DNA of 64,000 nt from Polaribacter sp. Q13 (GCF_016858305.2 NZ_CP074436.1:3554001-3618000), one strand, 5' to 3'. Shown: positions 32,069 through 41,711, counted from the first letter of the stretch. A program made the numbers and translations. The notes: generated by a model not told the origin, from the letters alone.

Positions 32069-34744
32069 ATGAAAGTGAAACAAACAAAATATATGCGTTT
32101 ATCAGGATTAGAACCTCTAGTCTTGAATGAAAATAGCAATTTTATAAACGTAGGTGAGCGTACAAATGTTGCAGGTTCTCGTAAGTTTTTACGATTGATA
32201 AAAAACGAGCAATTTGATGAAGCCTTAGATATTGCAAGACATCAAGTAGATGGAGGCGCACAAATTATCGACATTAATTTTGATGATGGTTTAATTGACG
32301 GAAAACAAGCCATGGTGCGCTTTCTAAATTTAATTGCTGCAGAGCCAGATATTTGTAGAGTTCCAATTATGATTGATAGCTCTAAATGGGAAATCATAGA
32401 AGCAGGTCTACAGGTTGTGCAAGGAAAATGCGTTGTAAATTCAATTTCACTAAAAGAAGGAAAAGAAAAGTTTGTTTGGGAAGCAAAACAAATAAAACGT
32501 TATGGTGCTGCTGTAATTGTAATGGCTTTTGATGCAGAAGGACAGGCAGATAACTATGATCGTAGAATTGAAATTGCTAAAAAATCATATGATATTTTGG
32601 TGGATGAGGTTGGTTTTCCTAGTGAAGATATCATTTTCGATTTAAATATATTTCCTGTTGCTACAGGAATGGATGAGCACAGAAGAAATGCTATCGATTT
32701 TATTGAAGCAACCCGTTGGGTAAGACAAAATTTACCAAACGCAAGTGTTAGTGGAGGTGTAAGTAACGTGTCGTTTTCTTTTAGAGGAAATGATGGTGTT
32801 CGTGAAGCGATGCATTCAGTTTTCTTGTATTATGCTATTCAAGCAGGTATGAATATGGGAATTGTAAATCCTGCACTTTTAGAAGTGTATGATAATATTC
32901 CAAAAGATCTATTAGAACGTGTAGAAGATGTAATTCTTGATAGAAGAGAAGATGCAACAGAACGTTTGTTAGATTTTGCTGATACTGTAAAAGGTTCTAA
33001 AGTAGAAAAAACCGTAGATTTATCTTGGAGAGAAAACCCTTTACAAGATAGAATTACACATGCTTTAGTAAAAGGAATTGACGCTTTTATTTTAGAAGAT
33101 ATAGAAACAGCAAGACAAGAAGCAACCTCACCAATTGAAGTGATTGAAGGTCATTTAATGATTGGTATGAATGTGGTTGGAGACTTATTTGGAGCAGGAA
33201 AAATGTTTTTGCCACAAGTAGTAAAATCTGCACGTGTAATGAAAAAAGCGGTAGGTTATTTAAACCCTTTTATTGAAGCCGAAAAAGGAGACAAGCAAGA
33301 GCCTGTTGGTAAAATTTTAATGGCAACTGTAAAAGGAGACGTGCATGATATTGGTAAAAATATTGTAAGCGTTGTTTTGGCTTGTAATAACTACGAAATT
33401 GTAGATTTAGGAGTCATGGTTCCGCCAGAAAAGATTATTGAAATGGCAATTAGCGAGCGTGTAGATGCTATTGGTTTGTCTGGTTTAATAACACCTTCTT
33501 TAGATGAAATGGTGTATTTGGCAAAAGAAATGCAACGTCAGAATTTTGTGTTGCCATTGTTAATTGGTGGTGCAACAACTTCTAAAGCGCATACAGCGGT
33601 TAAGATAGATACGCAATATACCAATGCGGTTGTGCATGTAAATGATGCTTCTAGAGCAGTAACTGTTGTTGGCGATTTATTAAATAAGAAAACATCACAT
33701 GAGTATGTTGCTAAAATGAAGAAAGATTATGATGAATTTAGAACTAAGTTTTTAAAACGAGGGAAAGAAAAATCATATATTTCTATAGAAGAGGCACGTA
33801 AGCGTAAATATAAAATTGATTGGGAAACTTCTAAGATTGTAAAACCTAATGAATTAGGAATTCAGACTTTAGAACAGTTAAGTTTAAAAGAATTAGTACC
33901 TTTTATAGATTGGAGTCCGTTTTTTAGAAGTTGGGATTTACATGGTAAATTTCCAGCTATTTTAACAGATAAAGTTGTTGGTGAGCAAGCAACAATTATG
34001 TACGAAGAAGCACAAGCAATGATTAAAGATATTATTGCGAAGCAATTGTTAAAACCAAAAGCAATTTTTGGTTTGTTTGAAGCAAACACTATTAATGACG
34101 ATGATATTTCTGTAAAGAAAAAAGGAGGAGAAGAATTTATTTTTAGAACTTTACGTCAGCAATTAAAGAAAAGAGAAGGGATTCCGAATCATGCTTTGGC
34201 AGATTTTATAGCCCCAAAAGAAACTGGTAGAACAGATTATATGGGCGCATTTTGTGTCGGTATTTTTGGAGCACAAGAATTAGCAGAAAGTTATAGAGCA
34301 AAAGAAGACGATTACAATGCAATTATGGCGCAAGCAATTGCAGATCGTTTTGCAGAAGCTATGGCAGAATACTTGCATAAACAAGTTAGAACCAAGCATT
34401 GGGGGGCTGATACGGATGAAGGTTTAACAAACGACGATTTAATAAAGGAAAGTTATAACGGAATTCGTCCTGCACCAGGATATCCTGCGTGTCCAGATCA
34501 TTTAGAAAAGGAAACCATTTGGGATTTACTTAAAGTTGAAGAAAAGATAGGTGTTACTTTAACAGAAAGTATGGCTATGTGGCCAGGAGCAGCAGTTTCT
34601 GGGTATTATTTTGCAAATAAAGAATCGAAATATTTTGGTTTGGGTAAAATTACAGATGATCAAGTAACAGATTATTCAACAAGAAAAGGAATTACAAAGG
34701 AGAAAGCTAGAAAATGGTTGCATCCTATTTTAGCTGAAGAATAA
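32069..34744 (+). CDS. metH: Methionine synthase, folate/cobalamin/activation modules
   Basis: An 891-residue protein with the remaining MetH domains. The pterin-binding barrel is residues about 1-290 ([26 protein letters not shown]). A helical cap leads to the cobalamin domain with DVHDIG (Asp424, His426), [11 protein letters not shown] and [11 protein letters not shown]. The C-terminal SAM-dependent reactivation domain is about residues 600-891 ([27 protein letters not shown]). It transfers methyl from methyltetrahydrofolate to homocysteine with the protein encoded at 29698. Confidence 0.96.
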   Translation: MKVKQTKYMRLSGLEPLVLNENSNFINVGERTNVAGSRKFLRLIKNEQFDEALDIARHQVDGGAQIIDINFDDGLIDGKQAMVRFLNLIAAEPDICRVPIMIDSSKWEIIEAGLQVVQGKCVVNSISLKEGKEKFVWEAKQIKRYGAAVIVMAFDAEGQADNYDRRIEIAKKSYDILVDEVGFPSEDIIFDLNIFPVATGMDEHRRNAIDFIEATRWVRQNLPNASVSGGVSNVSFSFRGNDGVREAMHSVFLYYAIQAGMNMGIVNPALLEVYDNIPKDLLERVEDVILDRREDATERLLDFADTVKGSKVEKTVDLSWRENPLQDRITHALVKGIDAFILEDIETARQEATSPIEVIEGHLMIGMNVVGDLFGAGKMFLPQVVKSARVMKKAVGYLNPFIEAEKGDKQEPVGKILMATVKGDVHDIGKNIVSVVLACNNYEIVDLGVMVPPEKIIEMAISERVDAIGLSGLITPSLDEMVYLAKEMQRQNFVLPLLIGGATTSKAHTAVKIDTQYTNAVVHVNDASRAVTVVGDLLNKKTSHEYVAKMKKDYDEFRTKFLKRGKEKSYISIEEARKRKYKIDWETSKIVKPNELGIQTLEQLSLKELVPFIDWSPFFRSWDLHGKFPAILTDKVVGEQATIMYEEAQAMIKDIIAKQLLKPKAIFGLFEANTINDDDISVKKKGGEEFIFRTLRQQLKKREGIPNHALADFIAPKETGRTDYMGAFCVGIFGAQELAESYRAKEDDYNAIMAQAIADRFAEAMAEYLHKQVRTKHWGADTDEGLTNDDLIKESYNGIRPAPGYPACPDHLEKETIWDLLKVEEKIGVTLTESMAMWPGAAVSGYYFANKESKYFGLGKITDDQVTDYSTRKGITKEKARKWLHPILAEE

Positions 34745-34745
34745 A

Positions 34746-34792
34746 AAGCCCATCCTAACCTTCCCTAAAGGAAGGAACAGTTGGATGGAAAC
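34746..34792 (+). repeat. Intergenic repeat AGCCCATCCTAACC with CCTTCCC hairpin, copy 1
   Basis: Immediately after metH comes AGCCCATCCTAACC, a hairpin CCTTCCC-TAAA-GGAAGG, and a GATGGAAACC end. A near-identical unit is at 35125-35170. A related CCTCC-TTCGG-AGGG hairpin lies at about 34864-34877 before the next gene. Confidence 0.7.
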
Positions 34793-34892
34793 CATTTTTT
34801 TGGAAGACTATTTTTTGATTGGAAAATAAATATTAATAAAAAAAATATCCCGCAATAGTTTCCCTCCTTCGGAGGGATTAAGGGAGGCTAGT

Positions 34893-35135
34893 ATGGATTT
34901 TATAGAATTACATTTAGGAAATTATGTTATTTCTCATGGTTATGATAAAAATAACAAGGAGATCATGACTCAGGTTACAGCAGAGAAATTTGGTAAAAAA
35001 TTAATTGCTGTTTCTAGAATTAAATCTTTAAGCGAAAAATATGTCTTAACAGATTATGTTGATGGTAGGTATATATATTGGGAATACAAAGAAGATTACG
35101 AAGATGTAAAAAAGCAGCTAAGTAGCCCATCCTAA
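34893..35135 (+). CDS. Small hypothetical protein between metH and metF
   Basis: An 80-residue soluble protein with no family I recognise. It has a plausible beta-rich start (MDFIELHLGNYVISHGYDKNN) and charged C-terminus, and codon use resembling its neighbours. It sits between intergenic repeats on both sides. Its last codons (SSPS) and stop codon are supplied by the AGCCCATCCTAA repeat at 35125. It may be real; conservation would decide. Confidence 0.5.
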   Translation: MDFIELHLGNYVISHGYDKNNKEIMTQVTAEKFGKKLIAVSRIKSLSEKYVLTDYVDGRYIYWEYKEDYEDVKKQLSSPS

Positions 35136-35170
35136 CCTTCCCGAAGGGAAGGAACACTCAGATGGAAGCC
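35125..35170 (+). repeat. Intergenic repeat AGCCCATCCTAACC with CCTTCCC hairpin, copy 2
   Basis: The same unit as at 34746-34792: AGCCCATCCTAACC, the hairpin CCTTCCC-GAA-GGGAAGG, and a CAGATGGAAGCC end. The start of the unit overlaps the end of the 80-codon gene. Confidence 0.7.
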
Positions 35171-35246
35171 AATTGGTTAGAAAGAGTGTTGGTGAAAATA
35201 AATTTGGATAAAGAAAAGAGTTGTTTTTTATTGTTGAATTGCCATG

Positions 35247-35295
35247 GGCTTTAGCCTGTGTTAAAATTTATGAAAGGAATATTGGCTTTAGCCAA
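35247..35295. repeat. Paired palindromes GGCTTTAGCC
   Basis: GGCTTTAGCC occurs at 35247-35256 and 35284-35293. The second is extended to TTGGCTTTAGCCAA. Short palindromic intergenic repeats, no coding. Confidence 0.55.
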
Positions 35296-35365
35296 ACTTT
35301 AAAAGGGTAAAAAATATTCAGAAAAAAGTATTATTGACAGTTCTATTTTAACGCAAGAGTAAGTT

Positions 35366-35449
35366 TTGCGTTAGCGATTGAAACGGCATCCTTTTTGTTT
35401 TTTTAACAAAAAGATATAGTGTAAAGCGCGACCCTTGTGGTAACGCCCA
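35366..35449 (-). repeat. Dispersed intergenic repeat, copy 2
   Basis: Read on the minus strand this element goes GGGCGTTACC, CACTATATCTTTTT, a complementary A/T stem, then GTTTCAATCGCTAACGCAA, and so corresponds to the element at 21235-21312 in the cysD-cysN spacer. It lies upstream of metF. The rest of 35136-35500 holds no gene. Confidence 0.75.
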
Positions 35450-35500
35450 AAAAAATATTATAATTAATTAAATAAAAATCCTCTTTAGGATTTAGGTTCT

Positions 35501-36457
35501 ATGAAAGTTACAGATCATATTAAAAAAGCGAACGGAAAAACATTATTTTCTTTTGAGGTAATTCCGCCACAGAAAGGAAAAAACATTCAAGATTTATATA
35601 ATAATATAGATCCATTAATGGAGTTTAATCCGCCTTTTATAGATGTTACTACGTCTAGAGAGGAGTATGTTTATGTAAACAAAGGAAACGGACTTTTAGA
35701 CAAGAGAATTACCAGAATGCGACCGGGAACTGTGGGTATTTGTGCGTCTATTATGCATAAGTATCAGGTAGATGCAATTCCGCATTTATTGTGTGGAGGT
35801 TTTACCAAAGAAGAAACAGAATATGTTTTGGTAGATTGCCATTATTTAGGTTTGGATAACGTAGTTGCCTTAAGAGGAGATGCTAGAAAAGATGAGTCTT
35901 ATTTTAAAGCAACCGAAGGTGGTAATGCTTTTGCAAGCGATTTGGTACAGCAAATATCTGATTTAAATAAAGGAAAGTACTTGCATGATGATATTTTGGT
36001 AGAGCATAATTATGATTTTTGTGTGGGTGTTGCAGGATATCCAGAAAAACACATGGAATCTCCGTCTTTAAATACAGATTTAAAACGTTTAAAGCAAAAG
36101 GTAGATGCGGGAGCAGATTATGTGGTAACTCAAATGTTTTTTGATAATAATAAATATTTTGAGTTTGTTAAAAAAGCGAGAGAAATAGGCATTACAGTGC
36201 CAATTATACCAGGAATTAAGCCACTTGCAGTAAAAAGACATTTACAAATTTTACCTCAGGTTTTTAAAATAGATTTGCCAGAAGATTTAATTGATGCTGT
36301 AGAAAGTTGTAAAGATAATAAAGCCGTAAGACAGGTTGGTATTGAGTTTGCAATTCAGCAATCTAAAGAGTTAAAAGAAGCTGGTGTGCCATTTTTACAC
36401 TATTACTCTATGGGTAAGAGTGATAATATACATGCAATTGCATCGAAGTTATTTTAG
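35501..36457 (+). CDS. metF: Methylenetetrahydrofolate reductase
   Basis: Reduces 5,10-methylenetetrahydrofolate to the 5-methyl form, the methyl donor for MetH. It has 318 residues with the TIM-barrel motifs FSFEVIPPQKG, FIDVTTSRE, VVALRGDARKDE near residue 125, VGVAGYPEKHMESP near 175 and DAGADYVVTQMFFDN near 202. A short hairpin AAATCCT/AGGATTT lies 8 bases before the start. It follows the metH set but is separated by a repeat-rich spacer. Confidence 0.95.
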   Translation: MKVTDHIKKANGKTLFSFEVIPPQKGKNIQDLYNNIDPLMEFNPPFIDVTTSREEYVYVNKGNGLLDKRITRMRPGTVGICASIMHKYQVDAIPHLLCGGFTKEETEYVLVDCHYLGLDNVVALRGDARKDESYFKATEGGNAFASDLVQQISDLNKGKYLHDDILVEHNYDFCVGVAGYPEKHMESPSLNTDLKRLKQKVDAGADYVVTQMFFDNNKYFEFVKKAREIGITVPIIPGIKPLAVKRHLQILPQVFKIDLPEDLIDAVESCKDNKAVRQVGIEFAIQQSKELKEAGVPFLHYYSMGKSDNIHAIASKLF

Positions 36458-36459
36458 AT

Positions 36460-36560
36460 ACGAATTCCACGAATATACGTTTAAAAAGAAGTGAAGTTTT
36501 TTGTAATTTGTAAGCATCAGTGAAATTAGTGTCCCTCTTTTTTATTTGTAAGCATAACAA
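36460..36560. repeat. Degenerate ACGAATTCCACGAATATACG-type stretch
   Basis: The start of the metF-trxA spacer resembles the simple CACGAAT/AATTAGTGTC intergenic repeats found in related genomes. It has no coding potential. Identification is by recollection of similar sequences only. Confidence 0.3.
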
Positions 36561-36621
36561 CTATTTATAGACAAATAAGAAAAAGTAATTTTTTAGAAAA
36601 CAAGTAAGTAAATAAAATGAT

Positions 36622-36629
36622 TACTTTTG
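36622..36629 (+). promoter_or_regulatory. trxA promoter, -7 element TACTTTTG
   Basis: TACTTTTG matches TAnnTTTG, 38 bases before the thioredoxin start. The -33 element is not obvious. Confidence 0.55.
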
Positions 36630-36667
36630 TAACTCAATACAGAAATAACAATTTAAAAATATAAAAA

Positions 36668-36985
36668 ATGGCATTAGAAATAACAGACGCAAACTTTGAC
36701 GAATTAGTATTAAAATCTGACAAACCAGTATTAGTAGATTTTTGGGCAGCTTGGTGTGGACCATGTAGAATGGTAGGACCAATTGTTGATGAAATTCATA
36801 CTGAGTATGAAGGGAAAGCTGTTGTAGGTAAAGTAGATGTGGATGCTAACCAAGAATTTGCAGCAAAATACGGGGTACGTAACATACCAACTGTTTTAAT
36901 CTTTAAAAACGGAGAAGTAGTAGACAAACAAGTAGGTGTTGCACCTAAAAATGTTTATACAGGTAAAATTGATGCTGCTATATAA
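36668..36985 (+). CDS. trxA: Thioredoxin
   Basis: A 105-residue dithiol carrier with the active site WCGPC (Cys30, Cys33), DFWAAW before it and the cis-proline segment RNIPTVLIFKNGE. It is the usual electron donor for CysH-type reductases and so links functionally to the sulfate-reduction genes upstream, although it has its own promoter and terminator. Confidence 0.97.
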   Translation: MALEITDANFDELVLKSDKPVLVDFWAAWCGPCRMVGPIVDEIHTEYEGKAVVGKVDVDANQEFAAKYGVRNIPTVLIFKNGEVVDKQVGVAPKNVYTGKIDAAI

Positions 36986-37010
36986 GTATCAATTTACAAA
37001 AGATAACGTA

Positions 37011-37040
37011 AAAGGTTTGGCTAATGTCAAACCTTTTTTT
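37011..37040 (+). terminator. Terminator after trxA
   Basis: AAAGGTTTG and CAAACCTTT form a 9-bp stem with an 8-base loop, followed by a run of T residues. Confidence 0.88.
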
Positions 37041-37053
37041 ATTTTAGATACTT

Positions 37054-37974
37054 ATGATAGATCTTTCAGAAGTTAAATCAGAAATAAAAAACTTAGACAT
37101 ACTTGCAAAACAAGTAGTAGAGGGGTTTATTACCGGAATTCATAAAAGTCCGTTTCATGGGTTTTCGGTAGAGTTTTCAGAGCATAAATTATACAATAAA
37201 GGAGAAAGTACGCGCCATATAGATTGGAAGTTGTTTGCAAAGACAGAAAAGTTGTACACAAAGAAATATGAAGAAGAAACCAATTTAAGGTGCCATATTA
37301 TTATAGATAATTCTGCTTCTATGCATTATCCTATAGTAAAAAAGCAGACAGTAGAGAGTTTAAATAAAGTAGGCTTCTCTGCGGTTGCAGCAGCATCTTT
37401 AATGGAAATTTTAAAAAGACAGCGAGATGCTGTTGGTTTAAGTGTTTATTCGGATACTTATGAATACTATGCTCCAGAAAAGGGGAGTGAACGCCATAGA
37501 AAGATGTTATTACATCAATTAGAGCAATTGATGGTTTCAGATTCTAAATCTACAACAGAAACGTATAAGTATTTGCATGAAATTGCGGAGAAAATACACA
37601 GACGCTCTTTAATTTTTGTTTTTACTGATATGTTTCAGCCAAATAAAGATCATGAAGTACTGTTTGAAGCGCTAAAACACCTTAAATTTAACAAACATGA
37701 GGTTGTTTTGTTTCATACTTATGATGGTGAAACAGAATTTAACTTCAATTTTGACAATGCTCCGAAAAAATTTGTAGATGTTGAAACGGGGGAGGAGATT
37801 AATGTGTATGCCGAAAATATTAGAGAAAAGTACACGGAATTAGTTGGAAGTTATTTTAACGAGTTGAAAAATAAATGTTTACAGTATAAGATTGATTATA
37901 TACCTGTAGATATACATAAAGGGTATAACGCCATTTTAACCGCCTATTTAATTAGTAGAAGAAAAAATAAATAA
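37054..37974 (+). CDS. DUF58 domain protein
   Basis: A 306-residue protein with the DUF58 signature GFSVEFSEHKLYNKGESTRHIDWKLFAKTEKLYTKKYEEE (residues 34-73) followed by a von Willebrand A-like fold (CHIIIDNSASMHYP near 80-93, with the DxSxS metal site). These proteins usually work with MoxR ATPases and BatA/B-type membrane proteins. Here it is alone, next to trxA, without a MoxR gene in the window. Function unknown. Confidence 0.85.
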   Translation: MIDLSEVKSEIKNLDILAKQVVEGFITGIHKSPFHGFSVEFSEHKLYNKGESTRHIDWKLFAKTEKLYTKKYEEETNLRCHIIIDNSASMHYPIVKKQTVESLNKVGFSAVAAASLMEILKRQRDAVGLSVYSDTYEYYAPEKGSERHRKMLLHQLEQLMVSDSKSTTETYKYLHEIAEKIHRRSLIFVFTDMFQPNKDHEVLFEALKHLKFNKHEVVLFHTYDGETEFNFNFDNAPKKFVDVETGEEINVYAENIREKYTELVGSYFNELKNKCLQYKIDYIPVDIHKGYNAILTAYLISRRKNK

Positions 37975-37990
37975 TTTTTTTCATTTTATG

Positions 37991-38021
37991 TTTGTGTATT
38001 TAAAAATAGATGTTATATTTG
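37991..38021 (+). promoter_or_regulatory. Promoter of first tRNA-Asp
   Basis: TTTG (37991-37994) and TATATTTG (38014-38021) are separated by 19 bases, an exact match to the Bacteroidota consensus, 17 bases before the tRNA. Confidence 0.75.
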
Positions 38022-38038
38022 CAACCGCTTAAAGCAAC

Positions 38039-38112
38039 GGTCTGGTAGTTCAGCTGGTTAGAATACCTGCCTGTCACGCAGGGGGTCGCGGGTTCGAGTC
38101 CCGTCCAGACCG
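38039..38112 (+). tRNA. tRNA-Asp (GTC), copy 1
   Basis: A 74-base cloverleaf: acceptor GGTCTGG/CCAGACC with discriminator G, anticodon stem CCTGC/GCAGG around loop CTGTCAC (anticodon GTC), and T arm GGGTTCGAGTCCC. CCA is not encoded. Confidence 0.97.
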
Positions 38113-38114
38113 CG

Positions 38115-38144
38115 AAAAGCACCTCATTTATGAGGTGCTTTTTT
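38115..38144 (+). terminator. Terminator of tRNA-Asp copy 1
   Basis: AAAAGCACCTC and GAGGTGCTTTT form an 11-bp stem followed by T residues, directly after the tRNA. Confidence 0.88.
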
Positions 38145-38280
38145 CGTTTAAAGACTTTTTTTATTTGAGTTTTAAAAATAAATTTTTAGATAAAGTCCAT
38201 CAATTGTGGTGTTTAAGATTGTGTTGTAAATAATTTTACATTTAAAGAGAAATAAAGCTTTTTTTTTATAAAAAAGATGT

Positions 38281-38288
38281 TATATTTG
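38281..38288 (+). promoter_or_regulatory. Promoter of second tRNA-Asp, -7 element TATATTTG
   Basis: TATATTTG with the same 17-base gap to the tRNA as in copy 1; the sequence from GATGT through GCTTAAAGCAAC is identical in the two copies, whereas the region further upstream differs and has no clear TTTG. Confidence 0.65.
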
Positions 38289-38305
38289 CAACCGCTTAAA
38301 GCAAC

Positions 38306-38379
38306 GGTCTGGTAGTTCAGCTGGTTAGAATACCTGCCTGTCACGCAGGGGGTCGCGGGTTCGAGTCCCGTCCAGACCG
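38306..38379 (+). tRNA. tRNA-Asp (GTC), copy 2
   Basis: Identical in sequence to copy 1 and 267 bases downstream of it. Same anticodon GTC and no encoded CCA. Confidence 0.97.
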
Positions 38380-38381
38380 CG

Positions 38382-38411
38382 AAAAGCACTTCATTTATGA
38401 GGTGCTTTTTT
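38382..38411 (+). terminator. Terminator of tRNA-Asp copy 2
   Basis: The same stem as after copy 1 with one substitution (CACTTC in place of CACCTC), which becomes a G-T pair. Confidence 0.85.
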
Positions 38412-38483
38412 CGTTTAGTGATTTTTTTTAAGTTTCAAACAAATAATATTTGATAGGAATGATGTTTAAAAAATATAAATCAC

Positions 38484-38516
38484 AAAAAAAAACACATCAA
38501 TAGATGTGTTTTTTTT
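38484..38516 (-). terminator. Terminator of the Fnr-type regulator gene
   Basis: AACACATC (38491-38498) and GATGTGTT (38503-38510) with long A and T runs on both sides, 27 bases beyond the regulator stop codon on the minus strand. It could also stop transcription from the tRNA side. Confidence 0.75.
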
Positions 38517-38542
38517 ATATATGAAAATTGTATCTTTCTATA

Positions 38543-39229
38543 TTAAAATCCCTGAGCAATTTTATCTAATTCACTACTGTCTAGTATAGAAATATCTTTT
38601 CCTTTAAATTCAATAATTTTCTTCTTTTTTAAGTCAGATAGCAAACGAATTGCAGATTCTGTTGCAGTACCTATAATATTAGCGATATCTTCTCTAGAAA
38701 GGTGGATGTTAATGGTGTTTTCGGCATTTGTGCCAAATTTGCTGTGCAGTCTTAAAAGAGTTTCTGCTAAACGTTGTTTAACGGTTTTTTGAGCCATATC
38801 AACAATAACATTGTCTGCTTGTTTTAGGGTTTGAGCCATGTCTTTAAGCACATTCATTGTAAAGTTTGAGTTTTTAGATAAATCCTTTAGAATTTCTTCT
38901 TTAGGAATAAAACAAACTTCCATATCATTTAAAGCAACTGCTTTAAGGTTAGAGGCTTCATCAGAAATTAAACTTCTTTCTCCTAATAAATCGCCTCTAG
39001 TTACTAAGCCAATAATTTGATTTCTACCATTTTCACTCATTTTAGAAACCTTACAAACACCATCTTTGATACAGAAAATACCTTTTAAGCGTTCTCCTTC
39101 TTCAAAAATAGCTTCTCCTTTTTTTATAATTCTAGATGTTTTACAATTAGACATCTTTACCAATTCCTCTTTAGTTAAGTGTTTTAAGGAATTAAGTTGA
39201 CGAATAATACATTGCTCACATTTACTCAT
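38543..39229 (-). CDS. Crp/Fnr-family transcriptional regulator, probable oxygen sensor
   Basis: I place the start at 39229 (MSKCEQCIIRQL); the longer frame would run through the promoter. The 228-residue protein has a cyclic-nucleotide-like sensor domain, and a C-terminal helix-turn-helix near residues 170-200 (LSREDIANIIGTATESAIRLLSDLKKK). N-terminal Cys4, Cys7 and Cys29, with further Cys in GIFCIKDGVCKV, could bind a 4Fe-4S cluster as in FNR. The recognition helix has Glu-x3-Arg in the FNR register, consistent with TGA...TCA half-sites seen at 39270 and 43921. It probably regulates the cbb3 oxidase genes that follow. Confidence 0.87.
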   Translation of the reverse strand: MSKCEQCIIRQLNSLKHLTKEELVKMSNCKTSRIIKKGEAIFEEGERLKGIFCIKDGVCKVSKMSENGRNQIIGLVTRGDLLGERSLISDEASNLKAVALNDMEVCFIPKEEILKDLSKNSNFTMNVLKDMAQTLKQADNVIVDMAQKTVKQRLAETLLRLHSKFGTNAENTINIHLSREDIANIIGTATESAIRLLSDLKKKKIIEFKGKDISILDSSELDKIAQGF

Positions 39230-39252
39230 AATGACTAATGGTATTGGGGTGT

Positions 39253-39260
39253 CAAAGATA
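39253..39260 (-). promoter_or_regulatory. Promoter of the Fnr-type gene, -7 element TATCTTTG
   Basis: Minus-strand TATCTTTG matches TAnnTTTG, 23 bases before the start codon. The Fnr-type palindrome sits 9 bases upstream, in a place that would block this promoter. Confidence 0.55.
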
Positions 39261-39269
39261 TTAAAAAAG

Positions 39270-39281
39270 TGATATATATCA
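39270..39281. promoter_or_regulatory. Fnr-type box TGATATATATCA
   Basis: The palindrome TGATATATATCA, flanked by ATGTTTTAAA, lies in the 104-base divergent spacer. It is 24 bases upstream of the -7 element of the ATPase gene and 9 bases upstream of the -7 of the regulator gene. It closely matches the box at 43921-43932, including its right flank. Confidence 0.65.
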
Positions 39282-39305
39282 TGTTTTAAAGTGCTATTCT
39301 TATTG

Positions 39306-39313
39306 TAAATTTG
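39306..39313 (+). promoter_or_regulatory. Promoter of the copper ATPase, -7 element TAAATTTG
   Basis: TAAATTTG matches TAnnTTTG, 20 bases before the start codon. The Fnr-type box is centred about 44 bases before the expected start of transcription, a position suited to activation. Confidence 0.65.
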
Positions 39314-39333
39314 CAAAAGGCAAAAGAGTAAAT

Positions 39334-41709
39334 ATGAAATCTACACAATGTTATCACTGTGGCGATTCTTGTGATGATAATTTAATTGAATTTGATGGTA
39401 AAAGTTTCTGTTGTAATGGTTGTAAGACTGTTTATGAGATTTTTTCTGAGAATGATTTAACTTGTTATTACAATTTTCAAGACAACCCTGGGGCAATTCC
39501 GACTGAAATTCAAGGGAAATATGATTTTTTAGATAACGTAGAAATTGCGGAAAAATTATTAGATTTTAATGATGGTAGTACGCAAATAGTAACACTATAT
39601 ATTCCGCATATTCACTGCAGTTCTTGTATATGGGTATTAGAGAACTTACATAAATTAAACCCTAAAGTATCTTCTTCTCAAGTAGATTTTCCAAAGAAAA
39701 AAGTACGAATTACTTTTAATTCTGATGAAACTTCTCTAAAAGAAATTGTTCTTTTAATGAGTTCTATTGGGTATGAACCGTATATAAGTTTAGAAGATTA
39801 TGAAAGCGGAAAAAAATCAGTAGATAGAAGTTTAATATATAAATTAGGTATTGCAGGTTTTGCTTTTGGAAACGTAATGTTTCTCTCTTTTCCAGAATAT
39901 TTTGAAGTAGATGGTTTTTGGATAGAGAAATACAAACATGTTTTTAGATGGTTAATGTTTGCTTTTTCTTTACCTGTTGTTTTTTATGCTGGACGAGATT
40001 ATTATATATCTGCTTATAAAGGATTGCGTTCTAGGATATTAAATATAGATGTGCCTATTGCACTCGGAATTTCGGTTTTATTTATAAGAAGTGTTACAGA
40101 AATTATTTTAGATTTAGGAACAGGATTTTTTGACAGTTTAACCGGTTTGGTATTCTTTTTATTATTAGGAAAGTTTTTTCAGCAGAAAACGTACAATTTC
40201 TTGTCTTTTGAGCGCGATTATAAATCTTATTTTCCAATTGCTGTTACTCGGGTGTCTAAAGAAGGAAAGGAAGAGAATGTTGCTATTTATGATATTGAAA
40301 AAGGGGACAGATTACTGATTAGAAACCAAGAATTAATTCCTACAGATGGTATTCTCATTAATGGAAAAGCAGATATAGATTATAGTTTTGTTACTGGTGA
40401 AGCAGTGCCAGTGTCTAAAAAGTCTGGAGATAAATTATTTGCAGGTGGTAAACAACTTTCTGGAGTTTTAGAAATGGAAGTTTTAGCCTCCGTTTCTCAA
40501 AGTTACTTAACACAATTGTGGAGTAATGATATTTTTAATAAAGATAATCAATCGCATTTTAAAACCATTACAGATAACGTTAGTAAAAATTTTACGATTA
40601 TAGTGTTGTTAGTTGCTGTTTTGTCTACATCCTATTGGTTGTTTTTTGATGCTAGTAAGGCGCTAAATGTATTTACTGCGGTTTTAATTATTGCTTGTCC
40701 TTGTGCAATTGCTTTGGCAGCTCCGTTTGCTTTAGGTAATATGCTGCGTATTTTTGGTAAGGAAAAATTTTATTTAAAAAATGCCACGGTTGTAGAGCAA
40801 TTGGCGGGAATAGATACCATTATTTTTGATAAAACAGGTACCCTTACAACACATAAAGAAAATACGAGTTCTTATGAAGGAACTCCATTAGATCATCAAG
40901 AAAAAAGTATTTTAAAAAGTTCTTTAAGAGCTTCTAATCATCCGTTAAGTAGAACGTTGTATAACGATTTAGGAGAGGTTGAGGTGCTCACTATTTCTAA
41001 TTATAAAGAAATCTTAGGAAAAGGTATTGAGGTGAGTTATAAAGATGTTAATTTAAAATTAGGTTCGTCTTCCTTTGTTAAAAATAATGAAGATAAATCA
41101 ATATTAGATACCTCGGTTTATGTTAGTTTTAATAAGGTTTATAAAGGGAAATTCATATTTAAAAATTCATATAGAGAAGGTGTAAAAGCATTGTTTGATT
41201 CTTTAAAAACCATGTATCATTTAGCAGTAGTTTCTGGAGATAATGAAGGAGAGAGAGTTTATTTAGAAGAAAATTTACCAAAAGGAACAGACTTGTTATT
41301 CAATCAGAAACCAGAAGATAAATTAAAGGTTGTTGCAGGTTTTCAGAAAAAGAATAAAAAAGTAGCCATGATTGGCGATGGTTTAAATGATGCAGGGGCA
41401 TTGGCACAAAGTGATGTTGGTATCGCTTTGTCAGAAAATATTAATGTGTTTTCTCCTGCTTGTGATGGAATTTTAGATGCATCAAAATTTAATAAAATTG
41501 GGAGCTATATAAGTGCGTCAAAAAAAGCTATAAAAGTTATTAAATACAGTTTTATATTATCTTTATGCTATAATGTAATAGGATTGTATTTTGCTGTAAC
41601 AGGGCAACTAATACCAGTTATGGCGGCAATTTTAATGCCTTTAAGTTCTATTAGTATTGTGGTTTTTACAACTATTTCTACTAATTTAATTGGAAAAAAT
41701 ATAAAATAA
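39334..41709 (+). CDS. ccoI: Copper-type P-ATPase of cbb3 oxidase maturation (CcoI/FixI)
   Basis: A 791-residue P1B-type ATPase. A Cys-rich N-terminal segment ([10 protein letters not shown]...CCNGC, residues 5-32) precedes a heavy-metal domain with Cys95 and Cys98 (HCSSC). The membrane metal site is CPC at 455-457, the phosphorylated Asp is in DKTGT near 499, and SNHPLSR and [10 protein letters not shown] complete the catalytic set. The N-terminal Zn/Cu-binding extension and the place beside fnr and cco genes fit CcoI, which supplies copper to the oxidase. Confidence 0.92.
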   Translation: MKSTQCYHCGDSCDDNLIEFDGKSFCCNGCKTVYEIFSENDLTCYYNFQDNPGAIPTEIQGKYDFLDNVEIAEKLLDFNDGSTQIVTLYIPHIHCSSCIWVLENLHKLNPKVSSSQVDFPKKKVRITFNSDETSLKEIVLLMSSIGYEPYISLEDYESGKKSVDRSLIYKLGIAGFAFGNVMFLSFPEYFEVDGFWIEKYKHVFRWLMFAFSLPVVFYAGRDYYISAYKGLRSRILNIDVPIALGISVLFIRSVTEIILDLGTGFFDSLTGLVFFLLLGKFFQQKTYNFLSFERDYKSYFPIAVTRVSKEGKEENVAIYDIEKGDRLLIRNQELIPTDGILINGKADIDYSFVTGEAVPVSKKSGDKLFAGGKQLSGVLEMEVLASVSQSYLTQLWSNDIFNKDNQSHFKTITDNVSKNFTIIVLLVAVLSTSYWLFFDASKALNVFTAVLIIACPCAIALAAPFALGNMLRIFGKEKFYLKNATVVEQLAGIDTIIFDKTGTLTTHKENTSSYEGTPLDHQEKSILKSSLRASNHPLSRTLYNDLGEVEVLTISNYKEILGKGIEVSYKDVNLKLGSSSFVKNNEDKSILDTSVYVSFNKVYKGKFIFKNSYREGVKALFDSLKTMYHLAVVSGDNEGERVYLEENLPKGTDLLFNQKPEDKLKVVAGFQKKNKKVAMIGDGLNDAGALAQSDVGIALSENINVFSPACDGILDASKFNKIGSYISASKKAIKVIKYSFILSLCYNVIGLYFAVTGQLIPVMAAILMPLSSISIVVFTTISTNLIGKNIK

Positions 41710-41711
41710 TT

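Noticed and set aside
39229..39316. Longer N-terminus for the Fnr-type regulator
   Set aside because: The extra 29 codons run through the -7 element and the Fnr-type box, and the Cys-rich MSKCEQC start fits the family.
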